From assembly GCA_963920765.1 (NCBI GenBank), contig OY987251.1:498501-562500 (forward strand): 64,000 nt of DNA, given 5' to 3'. Each line of letters begins with the position of its first letter. Position 1 is the stretch's first letter. Below are positions 1-12,280 of this stretch, piece after piece. Below the pieces are notes generated by a model. It ran no database searches and was not told the origin of the DNA. It worked only from the letters and a program-made list of their open reading frames with translations. The position numbers and the translations under genes were made by a program. The DNA comes from Ulota crispa (lineage: Eukaryota; Streptophyta; Bryopsida; Orthotrichales; Orthotrichaceae).

Positions 1-3000
1 CTCAATGTTCTTTCATTTTCTTGTTATTACAAGCACCAACATGCTCCAGACTTTAAAGAAGTTTGTCTTTTAAATAGCACTTACGTAATTGTCATTATTA
101 AAAGATATTGAGTGCTTTCTTTTATTGAATTAAAAGAAGCCTTCACTATATTTTGTTTGAAGTCAAGTCCATTATCAAACTCTATTGTGATAAAAAGTTC
201 CATCGAGCTATGCACAAGCATGTAGAGCTAACCTTTGAGTGTTTGAACTAGAAACAATAAGTTAATTTTGAAGCAAAAACAACAATAAGAACACAAGTAA
301 TATAAATTGGAATTTGATTTTGTTTTTCACCATACATATCTCATTACTTATATTGTAATTTTGTATAATCATTTTGGACTTTTCTACATACAAATGCCAT
401 CCTTTTTATTGTTCAATTTTATTTCTTTGGAATTTCCAACTTCTATCCATTCCTTTACCCTAATAGCTTAAATAAATCTAATCAATCCTAAATGAAGGCA
501 CTTCATAATTGCAAAAGAAGAGCAATATTTTGGCTAGCATAATATAATGGTAATTCAAGTTTATAAACAATTTGCAATGATCCAAATTGCTATCTATTTA
601 AGAACAAAGTTTGTGTTTGAAAATGTTCTTGTTCAAGAATAATCAAGTATAAAAAAAATAAGTGATTCTTTTATGATGAAGTTTTTTACATTTGTAGAAT
701 GCGCATGGTCTAACATATTCCAAAATATGTCCATAATTTTTTTTGATAAATGAATTAAACCAATTTTTACCTAGAAATAATTTTCAAAAATGCTACCGTG
801 AGGTGGGACATTCAGGACTTCTATTTTTAGTCAAGTTATTTGCCAAACTATTAAAACCTCAATAATGATAATAAAAACATGCTTGAGAATTAGAAAAATC
901 ATAAAAATGAAGGAACAAGTATCTTTTCTTGTTTATTTATTTATTTATTTATTTATCCTCTTTTGAAATTATGTTTACTTACATTTTGATTTTAAAAAAT
1001 GTTTCAATATCAATATTTGATCAAATCCAACACCTAACTCAAGAGATTTTCATCACATAAACTCTCTTCTTGGCTTCTTAAGGAGTGTGAGATTTTCTAG
1101 ATTTCCAACTTGAGTTTACTATCATGAGTTACAAAGTCCTATTAGGAATAACATTTAAATGATAATTGCTCAAGAAAAAATTTAGACTATAATCCAACCA
1201 TCTCTACAATCCACGCACTATGATCTTCCATTGCACATACCAACATTTATCAATGGGATGTTACACCAAAAAGAAATTCTAATCTTTGAAATTGATTAAG
1301 AATCAAAAATGAAAAGTTTTCAAAAGAAATTACATATTTGTTTATAGTTTGTAAATTACAATTCTAGTCATTTTAACTTTTTCTAAAGTGATACTCAATG
1401 CTTTTGTACCTTAAGCAAAACAAATACAATTCACCTCAAGAATATACATTTTTAGTTCAATATTTGGTTTTTGAACAATGACTACATCAAACAAGCAAGG
1501 TTTTGATTTCATTTTCAAAAATCCAAACAACAAGAAGTGGTCAACTTCGTTCTTTTTTGCAACCTAGTTTTACAATAGTTGCACCAATGCTTCAATACAA
1601 AAGCATACAATTGGGTGTGATTACATTGCACACAATTTTGCCATGTTGTCATTTCAAAAAAAATACTAAGCAAATATGAACCAAATATGCATTTTATATT
1701 AGAAAATCAAAGTAGAAGCGCCAAAATGAAAAAGAGTCATAGCAAAACTTATAGGATAACGATTGATTCACAATGGCTACCATAAATGGAAACATAAAAA
1801 TAGAGAAAAAGCAATTGGTACTTTTGTAGGCTCTTCTAAGTATTTTTCAAACTCCTCTCTAGTAATGTTTGTCCTTTTATAAGAATGCACTCGATTTTGT
1901 TTCAACTATCACCAATTTCATCCACTCAATACCAAAATATTTTACCTACTATATCATTACCTTAGGTCAAGAGTCTTCTCATGACATGAAAATGTTGGTG
2001 TTAGAACCTAAACTACTCATTTTCATACCACCTCTAGCAAACATCAAACACAATGTGGGCCTAAAATCCTTCCAATTAACTTCTATTTGCTATTAAACAA
2101 ACCATGCATTGGGTAGACCATTGTGTGTCACTTCCTCTACTATAAAAAGAACACAAAAAAACCTAGGTAAATTGTTTTTGCTAGCAAGTTAAATTTTCTT
2201 TCATCTCATTTTGTGAGTGAGTCAAAATTGATTATAAAAAAAGTTTGTACAACACCAAATAAAATCCAAATTAGAGTTTAGGTTCTCAACTAGTTTCTAT
2301 GTAAGATCCAATACCGCTTGTTTAGCTCTATAATATAAGCCTTAAGAAAGTTGCTATGATAATCTACAAACCAAATTAAACATTACTAAAAGTCACTAAA
2401 AGAGGAATAGCCTAGAATCCACCAATAAAAAGTTAGAATAACCACTATTTTTGTTGGGTATAGTTTGATGTTTGGCCCTTGCAATATTTTCTCCATCCAA
2501 ATATCCCTTGGGGAAGTCACCATTGAATTTTTAGAAAACTAGGTGAGATTAAAAATAGGGTCAATTTCATTTGTTGGAGGTAAATTTCATATTTTTGTTA
2601 GATCTACCATAGTATTGAAAACATGTCTCTTGCTTCATTATATGTAAAATAGGGTAGTGAATGATACCTTCATTTCAATAGTTTGTAGAAAAATATATAG
2701 TAGGACAAATAGGATCTCTCTAAAAGTGCTTAGTATGATTAGTTTAACTATAATGATTTTGTCAAAATTAGATGAAAAAAAGTACAATTTGTCCATCTTT
2801 TGGATGTAATGGATGAAAATGGGATAGTGTTTACCTTTAATTAAACATGGATGCAAGTGAAAGATGGGTTTGTAAATAGTGTAAGGCTCTAAAATAAGGT
2901 TCTACTTTAAGTTATTGTTGCTACTTGCGTTGCTGAGAAGTTTGCACATTGGATTCTATGTAGTTGTTGCCAAAGTCTATGTGTTAGGGTTAGGGATTAG

Positions 3001-3566
3001 TTTTCTAGTCTAATTTGCTATATGTTTGAATTTGAGTCTTATTTGTTGCAATTTCAACTCATAATTGTATTCTTGCACTTTTAATGCTTTTAGATTTCAT
3101 TGTCTTTTAATCATGGAACTTTGCAATTTGTAGAATAAATGAAGTGCCAAAAATTTGTTCCCCAAACCATTTAGAAATAAATGTAGGTTGCTGTGAAATA
3201 AATCATAGTAGCCTTTTTTTATCTAAAGTTGGGGAAAAGAAATTACCTTAAAAAAGATAAATACCCCCTCAAAACAGCCCATTCATTGCACGTGGTTACC
3301 AAGCACAAGAAGGTGTGATCTCCCCAAGAAATATCCTTTATTTAAAAAACCCAAATTCTTTATTTGCCCATTTTCAAAGAATCACTTCTATCACTCCCTA
3401 TGTCCCCTTTGACTTGTCCATGACCAAAGATAACTTGGGATTGATGTCACTTTTGACAAGTTAACTAGTCGTATAATACAAAGTCAATTTTGACACTTGA
3501 TGTGATCCAACTTGAGTTCCAACTTCAATTTACACACATGTAACAATCCAACTTCAATATAATATT
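1..3566. other. AT-rich spacer, no gene recognised
   Basis: This stretch is strongly AT-rich and stop-dense in all frames. The only open frames are about 60-75 codons, with no recognisable domain and no codon pattern. The only defined structure is a (TTTA)n microsatellite near 930-955. I see no inverted-repeat element, LTR or exon-like block. It reads as old intergenic DNA. Confidence 0.6.
930..955. repeat. (TTTA)n microsatellite
   Basis: About six uninterrupted TTTA tetranucleotide units, a simple sequence repeat in AT-rich spacer. Confidence 0.9.
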
Positions 3567-4405
3567 TAAAGGACAGGCTTGTGACCGCAATTTGGTAGTG
3601 TTGCAAGTGATTGCAGCATACAAAAATTGTCCACCTTGTCTTTTAAGGATTAAACATCAAAAGTGCAATATAAAAAGTTTCATTCCATGCTGCCCAAAAA
3701 ATTCAAAAGCCTTTGACCTCTCCTATATCAAAAATTATGCTTTACGCAAAGTTGAGGTCTTTTTTTCCATGTAGAAGACCAAGTTAGATAAATGTGGGAG
3801 AATTTCCAAATGAATTGGAGATGTGAATTAGACTTTGTGAAATCTTGCAATGCCATAAGGCTATGAAATTTGCAAGTATACTAGGCAAAATTGGAGGAAT
3901 TATGTAAAATTCAGTAATCTGAACTACTTTGATCCAAATGGTGAAAACCTAGTCTAATACAACTTGGATAAAAAGAGTCTAAAAATAAATACACAAACCA
4001 CTCAAAAAAGTAAAGCACCAAATTTTACAATGGGCAAAAGGAATGGAGTTTGGAAGTCCCATACCTACCTGCAAACTAAAACTTCTCATAACTTTCATCT
4101 CATCAATCAAAATTGAATGATTCAAAGCTTCTTACATATATATAAATCTAAAGAACCAATTTCAGATTTTTAATTTTTTTAAATGCTTTTTTTTTGGGGT
4201 GCTCAATTCTCTCTTGTTTTTTAGTTATTCATGCATAACTTCTTCAATAAATGTCGGAATGAAGAAAGTTTAGATGTCTGTGTAGGTTTTTATATTCACT
4301 ACCTTCGATTAAAGTTTTAGAAAATCACACAAAGTAGTTTAGTTGTAAGTACATGCCCAAAATCCCACTTGGCCCTCAAGGGCCACTTGGGCCTTCAGGG
4401 GTTAA
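3567..4405 (+). mobile_element. TTAA-ended non-autonomous element, copy A
   Basis: One copy of a dispersed ~0.85-0.95 kb family that occurs at least seven times in this window. The right end reads GGGCCTTCAGGGGTTAA and the left end begins TAAAGGACAGG, a decayed form of the family terminus TTAACCCCTAAAGGACC. Shared internal blocks include CAAAAGCCTTTGACC near 3705, CATAACTTTCATCTCAT near 4088 and GCATAACTTCTTCAATAA near 4232. No transposase frame is present, so it would depend on a partner encoded elsewhere. Confidence 0.8.
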
Positions 4406-4931
4406 ATTACTATCAAAGACAACCTAATGGCAATCACTAGGGTAGATTCTTTCATCACAAGTCTATGATTTTTCAACTTTTTGGTCCCAACATAGATTGC
4501 CTTTTGGCTTTTATTTCAATAATTGAACTTGGTTATTCTATTTTGCCTATCATTGTATACATATATCAAAGCCATTAGATTAAAATTGCATGACATCATG
4601 AATGCGCAAGAAAAGACCATCTTATTTTATAAAACTAACCAATAACATGACACTATTCATCCAAATCTAAATGAACATTGTTACATTCAATGTGCAACAA
4701 AATCCAAAAACAATAGAAAGTCAGCCAAGTGAAATGGCAAAATATCCAACTAAAAACTAAATCACCCAAACAAAAATCGACCAAAATTTTGAAAAATTTC
4801 TAACTATAAGATAAATTTATAGGCAATATTTGGTGCATGCACCAAAAATTTGGTTGAAGTTGAGAAATGTAGGTTTTTTTTTGCTAAAGAAGCTCAAAAT
4901 CTCCTTGCACACTAGTTACCATAATAAATAA

Positions 4932-5325
4932 AGGGTCTTGATATTGCCACCTCCCTTTTTGATACTACCACCCCCCTCTTTAAAATCATTATTCATTTTT
5001 TAGTTGTTTTTGAGGACAGTATTTTTTTTGAATTTGAAATTAAATATGTATAAAACCAAGTGATTTTTTGGTTTAGGTTTTTCAAAATGATAAACAACAA
5101 CCAAATTTTTTGATAATAAAGATAATAGAGTATTGTATTTTCTTATCAAAAAATTTAATTATTGTTTATAATTTTGAAAAACACCACCAAAAAATCATTT
5201 GGTTTTATAAATATTTAATTCATAATTTAAAAAAACGTGTCCCCAAAAACCACTAGAAACTAAGCAATGATGTAAAAGAGGGGGGGTGGCGGTATCAAAA
5301 AGAAGGGCAGTAGTATCAAGACCCT
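4932..5325. mobile_element. Foldback MITE, 394 bp
   Basis: The two halves are near-complete inverted repeats of each other, so the whole element is a ~195-bp-arm palindrome. The ends read AGGGTCTTGATA and TATCAAGACCCT (the first arm has a T where its partner has a C further in). Inside each arm is a C-run/G-run block (CCACCCCCCTCTT against GAGGGGGGGTGG). AATAAA flanks both sides, adjoining the left end and two bases beyond the right end, which suggests a short target duplication. No coding capacity; superfamily not assigned. Confidence 0.85.
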
Positions 5326-6153
5326 GAATAAAGTTACCACTACTTTAATGCAAAACATCACCCATCAAGAGTACAAATTTCCCATTGCTCTAGAATATTA
5401 TGCCACCTAGTCTTCCATCCTAAATCCGTAAATCTGTATGAGTTTGTACACTACCATTGCCAAAGTAATGCTTTGACCATTTTCCTTTGAAATATATGAG
5501 TCTTTGATTGCTTTGTGTTCCAATTCAAGAATGGACTGATGAGTCAATATGTTATAATTATTTGATTATGTACACATTAAGAAAAATGAATACAATACTA
5601 AAAACACACTATATTGCTTAAATATTTTAATTAAGAATTTATTGTATTGATCAATCAACTAATATTAACAATACTTGAAAATCCTTCTATTTTTACAAAA
5701 AAATTGGATCATTACTTTTCACCTTTTTTGTGTGTTATCTAGATACCTCACAAGTCTTATTAAAGGGTTCCAAATAATTTGCCATGACATCTTGTATTAA
5801 GTATGTGATGGTGCTAACAATAGGATGATAAAATGTTTAAGATAACTTGAGATTACATTTGATCAATGGTTGTATTTATGAAGTCAAAGCATATATTAAG
5901 ATACTAAGAGTTTTGAGGACCCAATTATTCATTAGATTAATGTTGAGCTTCTTCTACCTAAACAATAGGAATTAATTTAATTTTGCTTTGATTGTGCCTA
6001 AAAGGTGAAATCCCTTTTTAAATCATATGTAGAGAATATTATCAAGTTCTTTTGTATTAAAATTGTTTCCTTGCGCTAACCTTTGAATGGTAGTATGTGA
6101 AGGTGTTGACCCAATTATAAGTTTTGAAACTACTTTTTCTGCAAAAGTAACAA

Positions 6154-7090
6154 TCAACTCCTACAGGACCAAGCCATTTTTTTAGTGAAAATCGCTCAAA
6201 ACTACCACTTTTGCGGGGGTTAAGAAGAAGGTAATTGTTTTTGAAAATTTGGGAAATCCAACTATAGGAATTTGCCCTAGACTAGATTAGGTACTTGTGG
6301 AAAACAAACCAGGTCATTACGGATGGACATGAGTGTGATATTTACATCTAAAGTGAAAAAAAAAGTTTTTTTCATGCTACCCTAAAATTTCAGAAGCTTT
6401 TGGCCATTCTTACATGAAAATAATTGCTCTACGCAACTTTGCGCTTTATTTTTCCCATGTAGGAGATCAAGTTAGCTATGTCTGGGAAAAGTTTCAAATC
6501 AATTGGAACTACACAATACATGGTAAAAATCAGTAAGTAAGAAGAAGTAGAGAATGAGTCAAATCACTAAATTGTTAAGCATTTGATTATTTAAATGAAA
6601 ATTGCAAATCCTAATGGTCAAAATGTTGTGATAAACAATCGACTTCTTTTGGTTTATTTTTTTTTCAAAAATAATGAAAATTGAGTAAAATAAAGGACTT
6701 CAAAGTTTATTTTAGAGTAGAGAATCCATAATTGCTTGCAAACAAAAACTCCTCATAACTTTGATCTCATTGATCAAAATTGAACGATTCAAAGCTTTTC
6801 ACCTCTAAAAAAATCTAAAGAACCAATTCCAAATTTTAATTTTTAAAATTTGAAAAATTAAAGAAGTTTTTAGGCTGCCCAGGCGGGCAGTCCTCCCCAA
6901 ATTTTCAGAAATCCTTGCATAACTTCTTCAATAATTGTTGGAATGAGGAAAAAATTAGATGCCGGCATAGATCTTTGAATATTCCACCTTCAATAAAAGT
7001 TTTAGAAAATCACACAAAGTAGCTTATCCAAAGGTACATGCCTAAACTCCCACTTGTCTCCCAAAGGGACAACGGTCCTTTAGGGGTTAA
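6154..7090 (+). mobile_element. TTAA-ended non-autonomous element, copy B
   Basis: A 937-bp copy of the family at 3567 and 9791. The left end, TCAACTCCTACAGGACCAAG, is a slightly decayed terminus; the right end, GGTCCTTTAGGGGTTAA, matches copy C exactly. The AAAACTACCACTTTTG block follows the left end, and GGTACATGCC with the CCCACTTGTC block precedes the right end. There is no open frame of note. Confidence 0.85.
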
Positions 7091-7335
7091 TGGATCTTTT
7101 AAAAAAACATAATGTAATTCCATAGTTGTAGGTGCAAAAACAAATCTATGGTCATGGGTCCCCAAATTTATTGCAAATAGTAACTTTTTTTTCCTTTTTC
7201 ATAAATTAATCTTAAAAATTTCATTTATTCTTGCATTTTTTAGAACAATCAAGTTTAAGGCTCCAAGCTCATGGAATCCACGCTAGGGGCTCACAAGCTA
7301 GTTGCTTGAGACTTACACACTAGCATTGTTGGGCA

Positions 7336-7390
7336 CAAAATGTTATGGTATGGTACAAAATGGTATGGCATGGTATGAGTTGGTATGGCA
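7336..7390 (+). repeat. GGTATGG-type minisatellite
   Basis: Short imperfect tandem array built from TGGTATGG and TGGTACAAAA units. No gene is associated with it. Confidence 0.7.
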
Positions 7391-7530
7391 ACAAGTAACA
7401 TCAGTTGAATTATCAAAGGGACACTTTTCTAAATGTGCTTTTTTTTTATAAATGTTATACGAGTCCTATAAACCTATTTACCAAGATAAATGCAAGCTTG
7501 AGCATAATTTTTAAATTTCTTTCTATCCAT

Positions 7531-7608
7531 CACATGCCCCCCATGCGCCCATGTCTCTCACGTGCCCAGGTGCCCATGTCCCCATGCGCCCATGTCCCCC
7601 ATGCGCAC
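7531..7608 (+). repeat. C-rich minisatellite (CCCATGCGCCCATGT)
   Basis: A GC-rich patch in an AT-rich setting, made of imperfect repeats of CCCCATGCGCCCATGTC with variants such as CACGTGCCCAGG. It gives a short Met/Pro/Cys-rich open frame (from about 7405) that I treat as a by-product of the repeat. Confidence 0.8.
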
Positions 7609-7844
7609 CGGTAAGTCCGATAGTATTAACTTAACAGACATGTCAGACCCTAAGTTATTTTATAGAATAGAGACAAGTGAGTGCACCCATTCAGCAAAGC
7701 TAAATGATTAGTGGGATTTGAGAATTGTTTTTGATATTTAATTTTCTATTAACATCTCAAGTTTTATTAGAGAAGGGGAAGGAAGAAAAAATGAAATAAA
7801 AAATAAAACAACCATAATTCAAGTTAGTAGACCTATTCAATCCT

Positions 7845-8164
7845 GGGCAAACTTCATGGATACCCCTTAAGATTGTAGTATTTACATAGATACCCTTACC
7901 CTTGCATTTTCAGAAACATCACAAATACCCTTGGACCAAAAAATTTAGACATTTGTTTTGTTATGCATGTCACTGCCTTTGCCCTTTGTGCACACACACT
8001 ACTCCCTTCTTGTTATGCATGCTCACCAAAGAAGAAGGGAAGTGGCATGCACAACAAAACAAACACCTAATTTTTTCTATCCAAAAATACTAGTGATATT
8101 TCTGAAAAAGCAAGGGTATATATGAAAATATTTCAAACTCCACAAGTATCCATGAAATTCTCCC
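7845..8164. mobile_element. Foldback MITE, 320 bp
   Basis: Long imperfect terminal inverted repeats of roughly 130-150 bp. The left end reads GGGCAAACTTCATGGATACC; the right end, reverse complemented, reads GGGAGAATTTCATGGATACT. Both arms share TACCCTTGC, TTTTCAGAAA and TTTGTTTTGTT blocks. Only a short loop near 7990-8030 is unpaired. The small open frame inside (7902-8093) is not conserved between arms and is not taken as a gene. No clear target duplication was seen. Confidence 0.8.
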
Positions 8165-8924
8165 TTTGATCAGTGGCACTTATTTTAAATTCTCTTTCAT
8201 GAGTTTAACCTTCTCTAATATAAAGTAATAATTGTCAATCATTGAGAGATTCTGTATCACCAAAAATTCAAATTGTCTTGCAAAGGAGGAAATTGAAAGC
8301 TCCCACTAAATAAGCAAATTTGAATTGAATAAGACTGTAGTGATAAATTTTTAAATAATGTCAAAGAAAATAATAAGTGAACGCTTAGAGCACAAATTCC
8401 GTCCATCTTTCAACATAGCCCAAATTTGTAAGGGCCAAAAAACATCAAAATCTTTCAAATTCATTAAACTTTACAAAACAAATTCTTTGAGATTTTAATC
8501 ATTTCATAATTGTAGCATAAGGATAAACTCTCTAACAAAAAATTCTTTTTACATTGAAGTACTTCAAGCTAAGACTCCCATTGTGTAGTTTTTTTTTGAA
8601 GATCTTAATGTACACCTACAAATTTGCTATAGTTCTTTGTAACATTTTAAATAGCAATCCAATTCAAAAACTTATAAAATAAAAAGAAAATTAAGTATAG
8701 TTCATAAATTTATATAAATAAAAACTAACTTTACTTCAAATTTGCCCAAATTAAATTGGTAGCCCTATTTGGTTGAGCTAAATGTATAGTGGGGTGCAAG
8801 TAGATTTTTTTTTGCAATCCACCTTATGCATAAGTTTCCAATTAAAATTATTATTGGTAATTATTAATATATATAAAATTGTCTAAGTTTATAACCTTTT
8901 TTCATTGCATTTACAAAAATGAAA

Positions 8925-9140
8925 AGAAGGGGGGTATTACAAAGAGAGAGGGCATTAGAGAGGGGATGATAATAGACAAGGAGAGAGGGTATTAGAGAAG
9001 AGGGAGGCTGTAAGAAAGGTTAATGATAACAAGCAAGGAGGGAGGGTCTTAGAGAAGGGGAAGTTCTTTTAGAGAGGTGAGAAATTCTATCAAAGAAGGG
9101 GAAATTTTATTAAAGAGAAGGAAAACCATAACAAAAGGTA
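8925..9140 (+). repeat. Purine-rich degenerate repeat tract
   Basis: Nearly all A and G, built of loose repeats such as GGAGAGAGGGTATTAGAGAAG that recur about every 60 bases (8970, 9030 and further on). A long polypurine strand like this can affect local DNA structure, but no function is indicated. Confidence 0.75.
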
Positions 9141-9261
9141 GTCAAGTAGAGAGTGAAAAGACGTGGATTTTTTTCTAAATCTTCTATCATAAGGTTGAAA
9201 GAGGAAGTCTTTCAATATAATATACATTAAATTGATTAGTACAGATTTGAATTTTATAATT

Positions 9262-9700
9262 AAAAAAAGGGAATTGATATATGTACCACCCCTTTTTGAC
9301 TATTCTACCACACCTACTATGTGTCTATGTATGACTAACATTTACAATATTAAAATAGGTGCATAGCATAGGAAAGACCTCATAAACTTAAAAACACAAC
9401 TTTACATTAAATTTACAATGTTATATTTGTCCTTTAGCTCTACATATTGTTCATAGTATTAATTGAAAACCCAAATTATGCTTAACTTACTTTAGATTTT
9501 TTTCTAAATGATACTATGAGCGGGATCCGGAATTGAAAAATAAAATTGACATTGGGGCGTCTATGTCAAGTTGTAATTTCAAATCACTGAGGTTTTTCCC
9601 GTGGTCCACACCTACATTAATGTTATAAATATTGGCCATATATAGTAGGTGTGGTAGAATAGTCAAAAAGGGGTGGTACATGTATCAATCTCCTTAAAAA
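9262..9700. mobile_element. MITE with ~50-bp terminal inverted repeats
   Basis: The left end, GAATTGATATATGTACCACC, and the right end, reverse complemented as GGAGATTGATACATGTACCA, pair through CCCCTTTTTGACTATTCTAC and CACACCTACTAT. The poly-A just outside both arms (TAAAAAAAGG, CCTTAAAAAA) extends the pairing. The interior of about 330 bp is unrelated between the halves and has no coding potential. Confidence 0.85.
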
Positions 9701-9790
9701 ACACAAATCTTGAATTGAAAATTCAAGAAATCTTAAATTTCTACCCAAAGCTACTTCAAAGAAGTTATTTACTCAAATGTAAAACTAATC

Positions 9791-10737
9791 TTAACCTTTA
9801 AAGGACCAAGCTCTTTCTTCTATGAAAATCACTCAAAATTGCCACTTTTGGGGGAATGAATAGAAATGTAGGAACAAGGTTTTTTTGGAAATCCAACCGT
9901 AGGATCTTGCCCTAGACTATGGGAGGTACTTGTGGGTAAAAAATCAGCTCATTCAAGAAGTAGAAGAGTGAGATGTTCACATCTGAAGTGAAAAAAAAAG
10001 TTTTTTTCACTGTTGCCCACAAATTTCAGAAGCCTTTGACCTCTCCTGTATCAAAAAAATTGCTCTACTCAAAATTGAGCTTTATTTTTTTCATGTAGAA
10101 AACCAAGTTAGGTATGTGTGAGAGAATTTTCAAATGAAACGGAGGTGTGGATCATACTTTGCAAAATCTTGCAATGTCATAAGGTCATGAAATTTGCATA
10201 TATAGTAGGCAAAATTGGAGGATTTATGTAAAATTTAGAAATATGAATTACATTGATCCAAATGGTGAAAACCAAGGAATATTAGTTTACTACAATCGGC
10301 ACAAAAAAAGTCTAAAAAAAACTACACAAAGAGCTCAAAAAAGTAAAGCAACAAGTTTTACAAGGGGGAAAAAGAATGGAGGTTTGGAAGTCCCATACCT
10401 ACCCGCAAACTAAAACTTCTCATAACTTTCATCTCATTTATCAAAATTGAATGATTCAAAGCTTCCCAAATTCATAAAAATCTAAAGAATTAGTTTCAAA
10501 ATTTTATTTTAAAAAATTGCAATTTTTTTTCTGCCTGACTCTCCATTGTTTTCAGTTATTCATGCATAACTTCTTCAATAATTGTCAAAATGAAGAAAAA
10601 ATTAGATGCCCACACAAATCTTATAATTTGTCATCTTCAATAAAAGTATCAAAAAATCACGCAAAGTAGTTTAGCCATAGGTACATGCCCAAAATCCCAA
10701 ATGTCCCCTAAAGTGACAATGGTCCTTTAGGGGTTAA
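9791..10737 (+). mobile_element. TTAA-ended non-autonomous element, copy C
   Basis: The best-preserved two-ended copy, 947 bp. It begins TTAACCTTTAAAGGACCAAG and ends GGTCCTTTAGGGGTTAA, so the outer ~17 bases form an inverted repeat bounded by TTAA on both sides. Interior order matches copies A and B: TTGCCACTTTTGGGGG, CAGAAGCCTTTGACC, AGGTATGTGTGAG, CATAACTTTCATCTCAT, GCATAACTTCTTCAATAA, GGTACATGCCC. No protein-coding frame. Confidence 0.9.
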
Positions 10738-11637
10738 ATAATGCTATTCCCTTAAAATTATCATGTAAGATTTAAACTTTTATAGCATATATGTGATACT
10801 TGTAAGAATACAAGTTTTGTGAGAAACTTGATTTGAGAAAAAGGAAATTCTTCAAAATACCCCATTTGAATTTAGCCATTGAATTTAAAAAAAATTACTA
10901 CTACTAGTTTTTCAAAACTTTAGGGTATTTTAACATTTATAAAAAAACTCATGATGCAACTTGTCTCTTTGGTTACCTGATATTTGGAAGATGAAAGGCC
11001 ATTCTCAATAAACCTTAATAGATAGCTCTTAACTCCTAAACGTCACAAAAGCATAGTAGATACATTGCCATATATTTGGCATTTGCTACCAATAATTTTT
11101 TTTGACTAGGGATCCAAAATAGCTCACTAGAATTGCGTTTATCTACATTCCAACTTCTTTGTTGATCTCAAATGAAATAGAGGTGAGGATCCATTCCAAA
11201 TAAAAGAAAAACACCCCGTATTGAATTGATTGCAAAGGGCCTTTCTGACATTTAAGGCTTTTAAATTGAATAAAATGGGGTGGGGAGAGAGACAAAAAAA
11301 TCCAAAAAACCCCCTTTGAATATTTTTTAAATTTTAAATTAAATTTATACCTAGAAGAGGTATAGATTGACATGAAAAAACAAATACATTGAGTCCCCAC
11401 TTAAAATCTCACCACTATTCATTTACCTTGGTAAACAGGTTCACAAGACTAGTTATAAACAAAAAAAACTTGAGCTCCATCTAGCCAAGAAATCAACATA
11501 ATCTAATTATGGCAAATAAGGAGAAGAGAACTACTTAGACACAAACAAAAAACTCAAAATAAACAAAAGTCAATTAACTTTAAAGGAACAAAAAATGCTT
11601 CATATTTACAACAAAAGAGTAAATTAAGTTCAAAATG

Positions 11638-12280
11638 TGACTCATGAGACTAATGCTTTCCAAGGGCATTAGTCACATTAACTACATCTAACTCAATTTT
11701 GCATGCACAAATTTTTGGGTAGAGGTGGGTAAATTTTCTCAGATTTTACATATATAGTATGTAGATTACACAAAACACCTAACTGCAAGATTGCTTGAAC
11801 AACAAACAGTTTTAGAAATTTTCACAATTTATTAATTCTTTTAATTTCCAACCCCCAATCAATGAAGAAATGGAATTGACATGCCCATTTCTATAAATTT
11901 GAATGCTTGTTTTGGACTTCATGCAAGTTGTGGGATGTTTTGGACCAACTTGTGAATCAAAAGGTAAATGATTTGGAGGATTTGGTAAAATGTGATTAAT
12001 GTGGCTAATGCTTTCCAAAGGCATTAATCACATTAGTCACATCTAACTTAATCTTGCAATTTTTTTGAGGTAGGATACTACAAAAAAACTATCCATAGTG
12101 ACACGTCCAAATTGACAAAAATTTGACAAAAATATGTCAAAATTGACATAAAAGCGTCCAACTCAGGATGCCCTAATTGACAAAAAATGTCCAAATTGAC
12201 ATTGCTCCTTTGTCTACTTTTGAGTAGTTTTCTCAACTTTTACATATGCAATATTTGGACTACACAACACCTAGGTGAGA
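11638..12280 (+). repeat. Pair of diverged direct repeats with hairpins
   Basis: The block from about 11638 to 11790 recurs at about 11985-12275. Both begin with an imperfect palindrome (CTAATGCTTTCCAAGGGCATTAG in the first), followed by CACATCTAACT(C/T)AAT, then TTTACATATATAG or TTTACATATGCAA and a CACAACACCTA block. The second copy carries about 130 extra bases, the CACTA-like segment listed separately. Confidence 0.65.
12075..12205 (+). mobile_element. Possible CACTA-type terminal fragment
   Basis: An insertion inside the second direct repeat starts ACTACAAAAAAACTATCCAT, close to the plant CACTA end (CACTACAAGAAAA). It is followed by short spaced repeats (AATTGACAAAAA, AAATTGACAT, GACACGTCC/AAGCGTCC) like subterminal repeats. 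No second end was found. A chance resemblance is quite possible. Confidence 0.3.
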
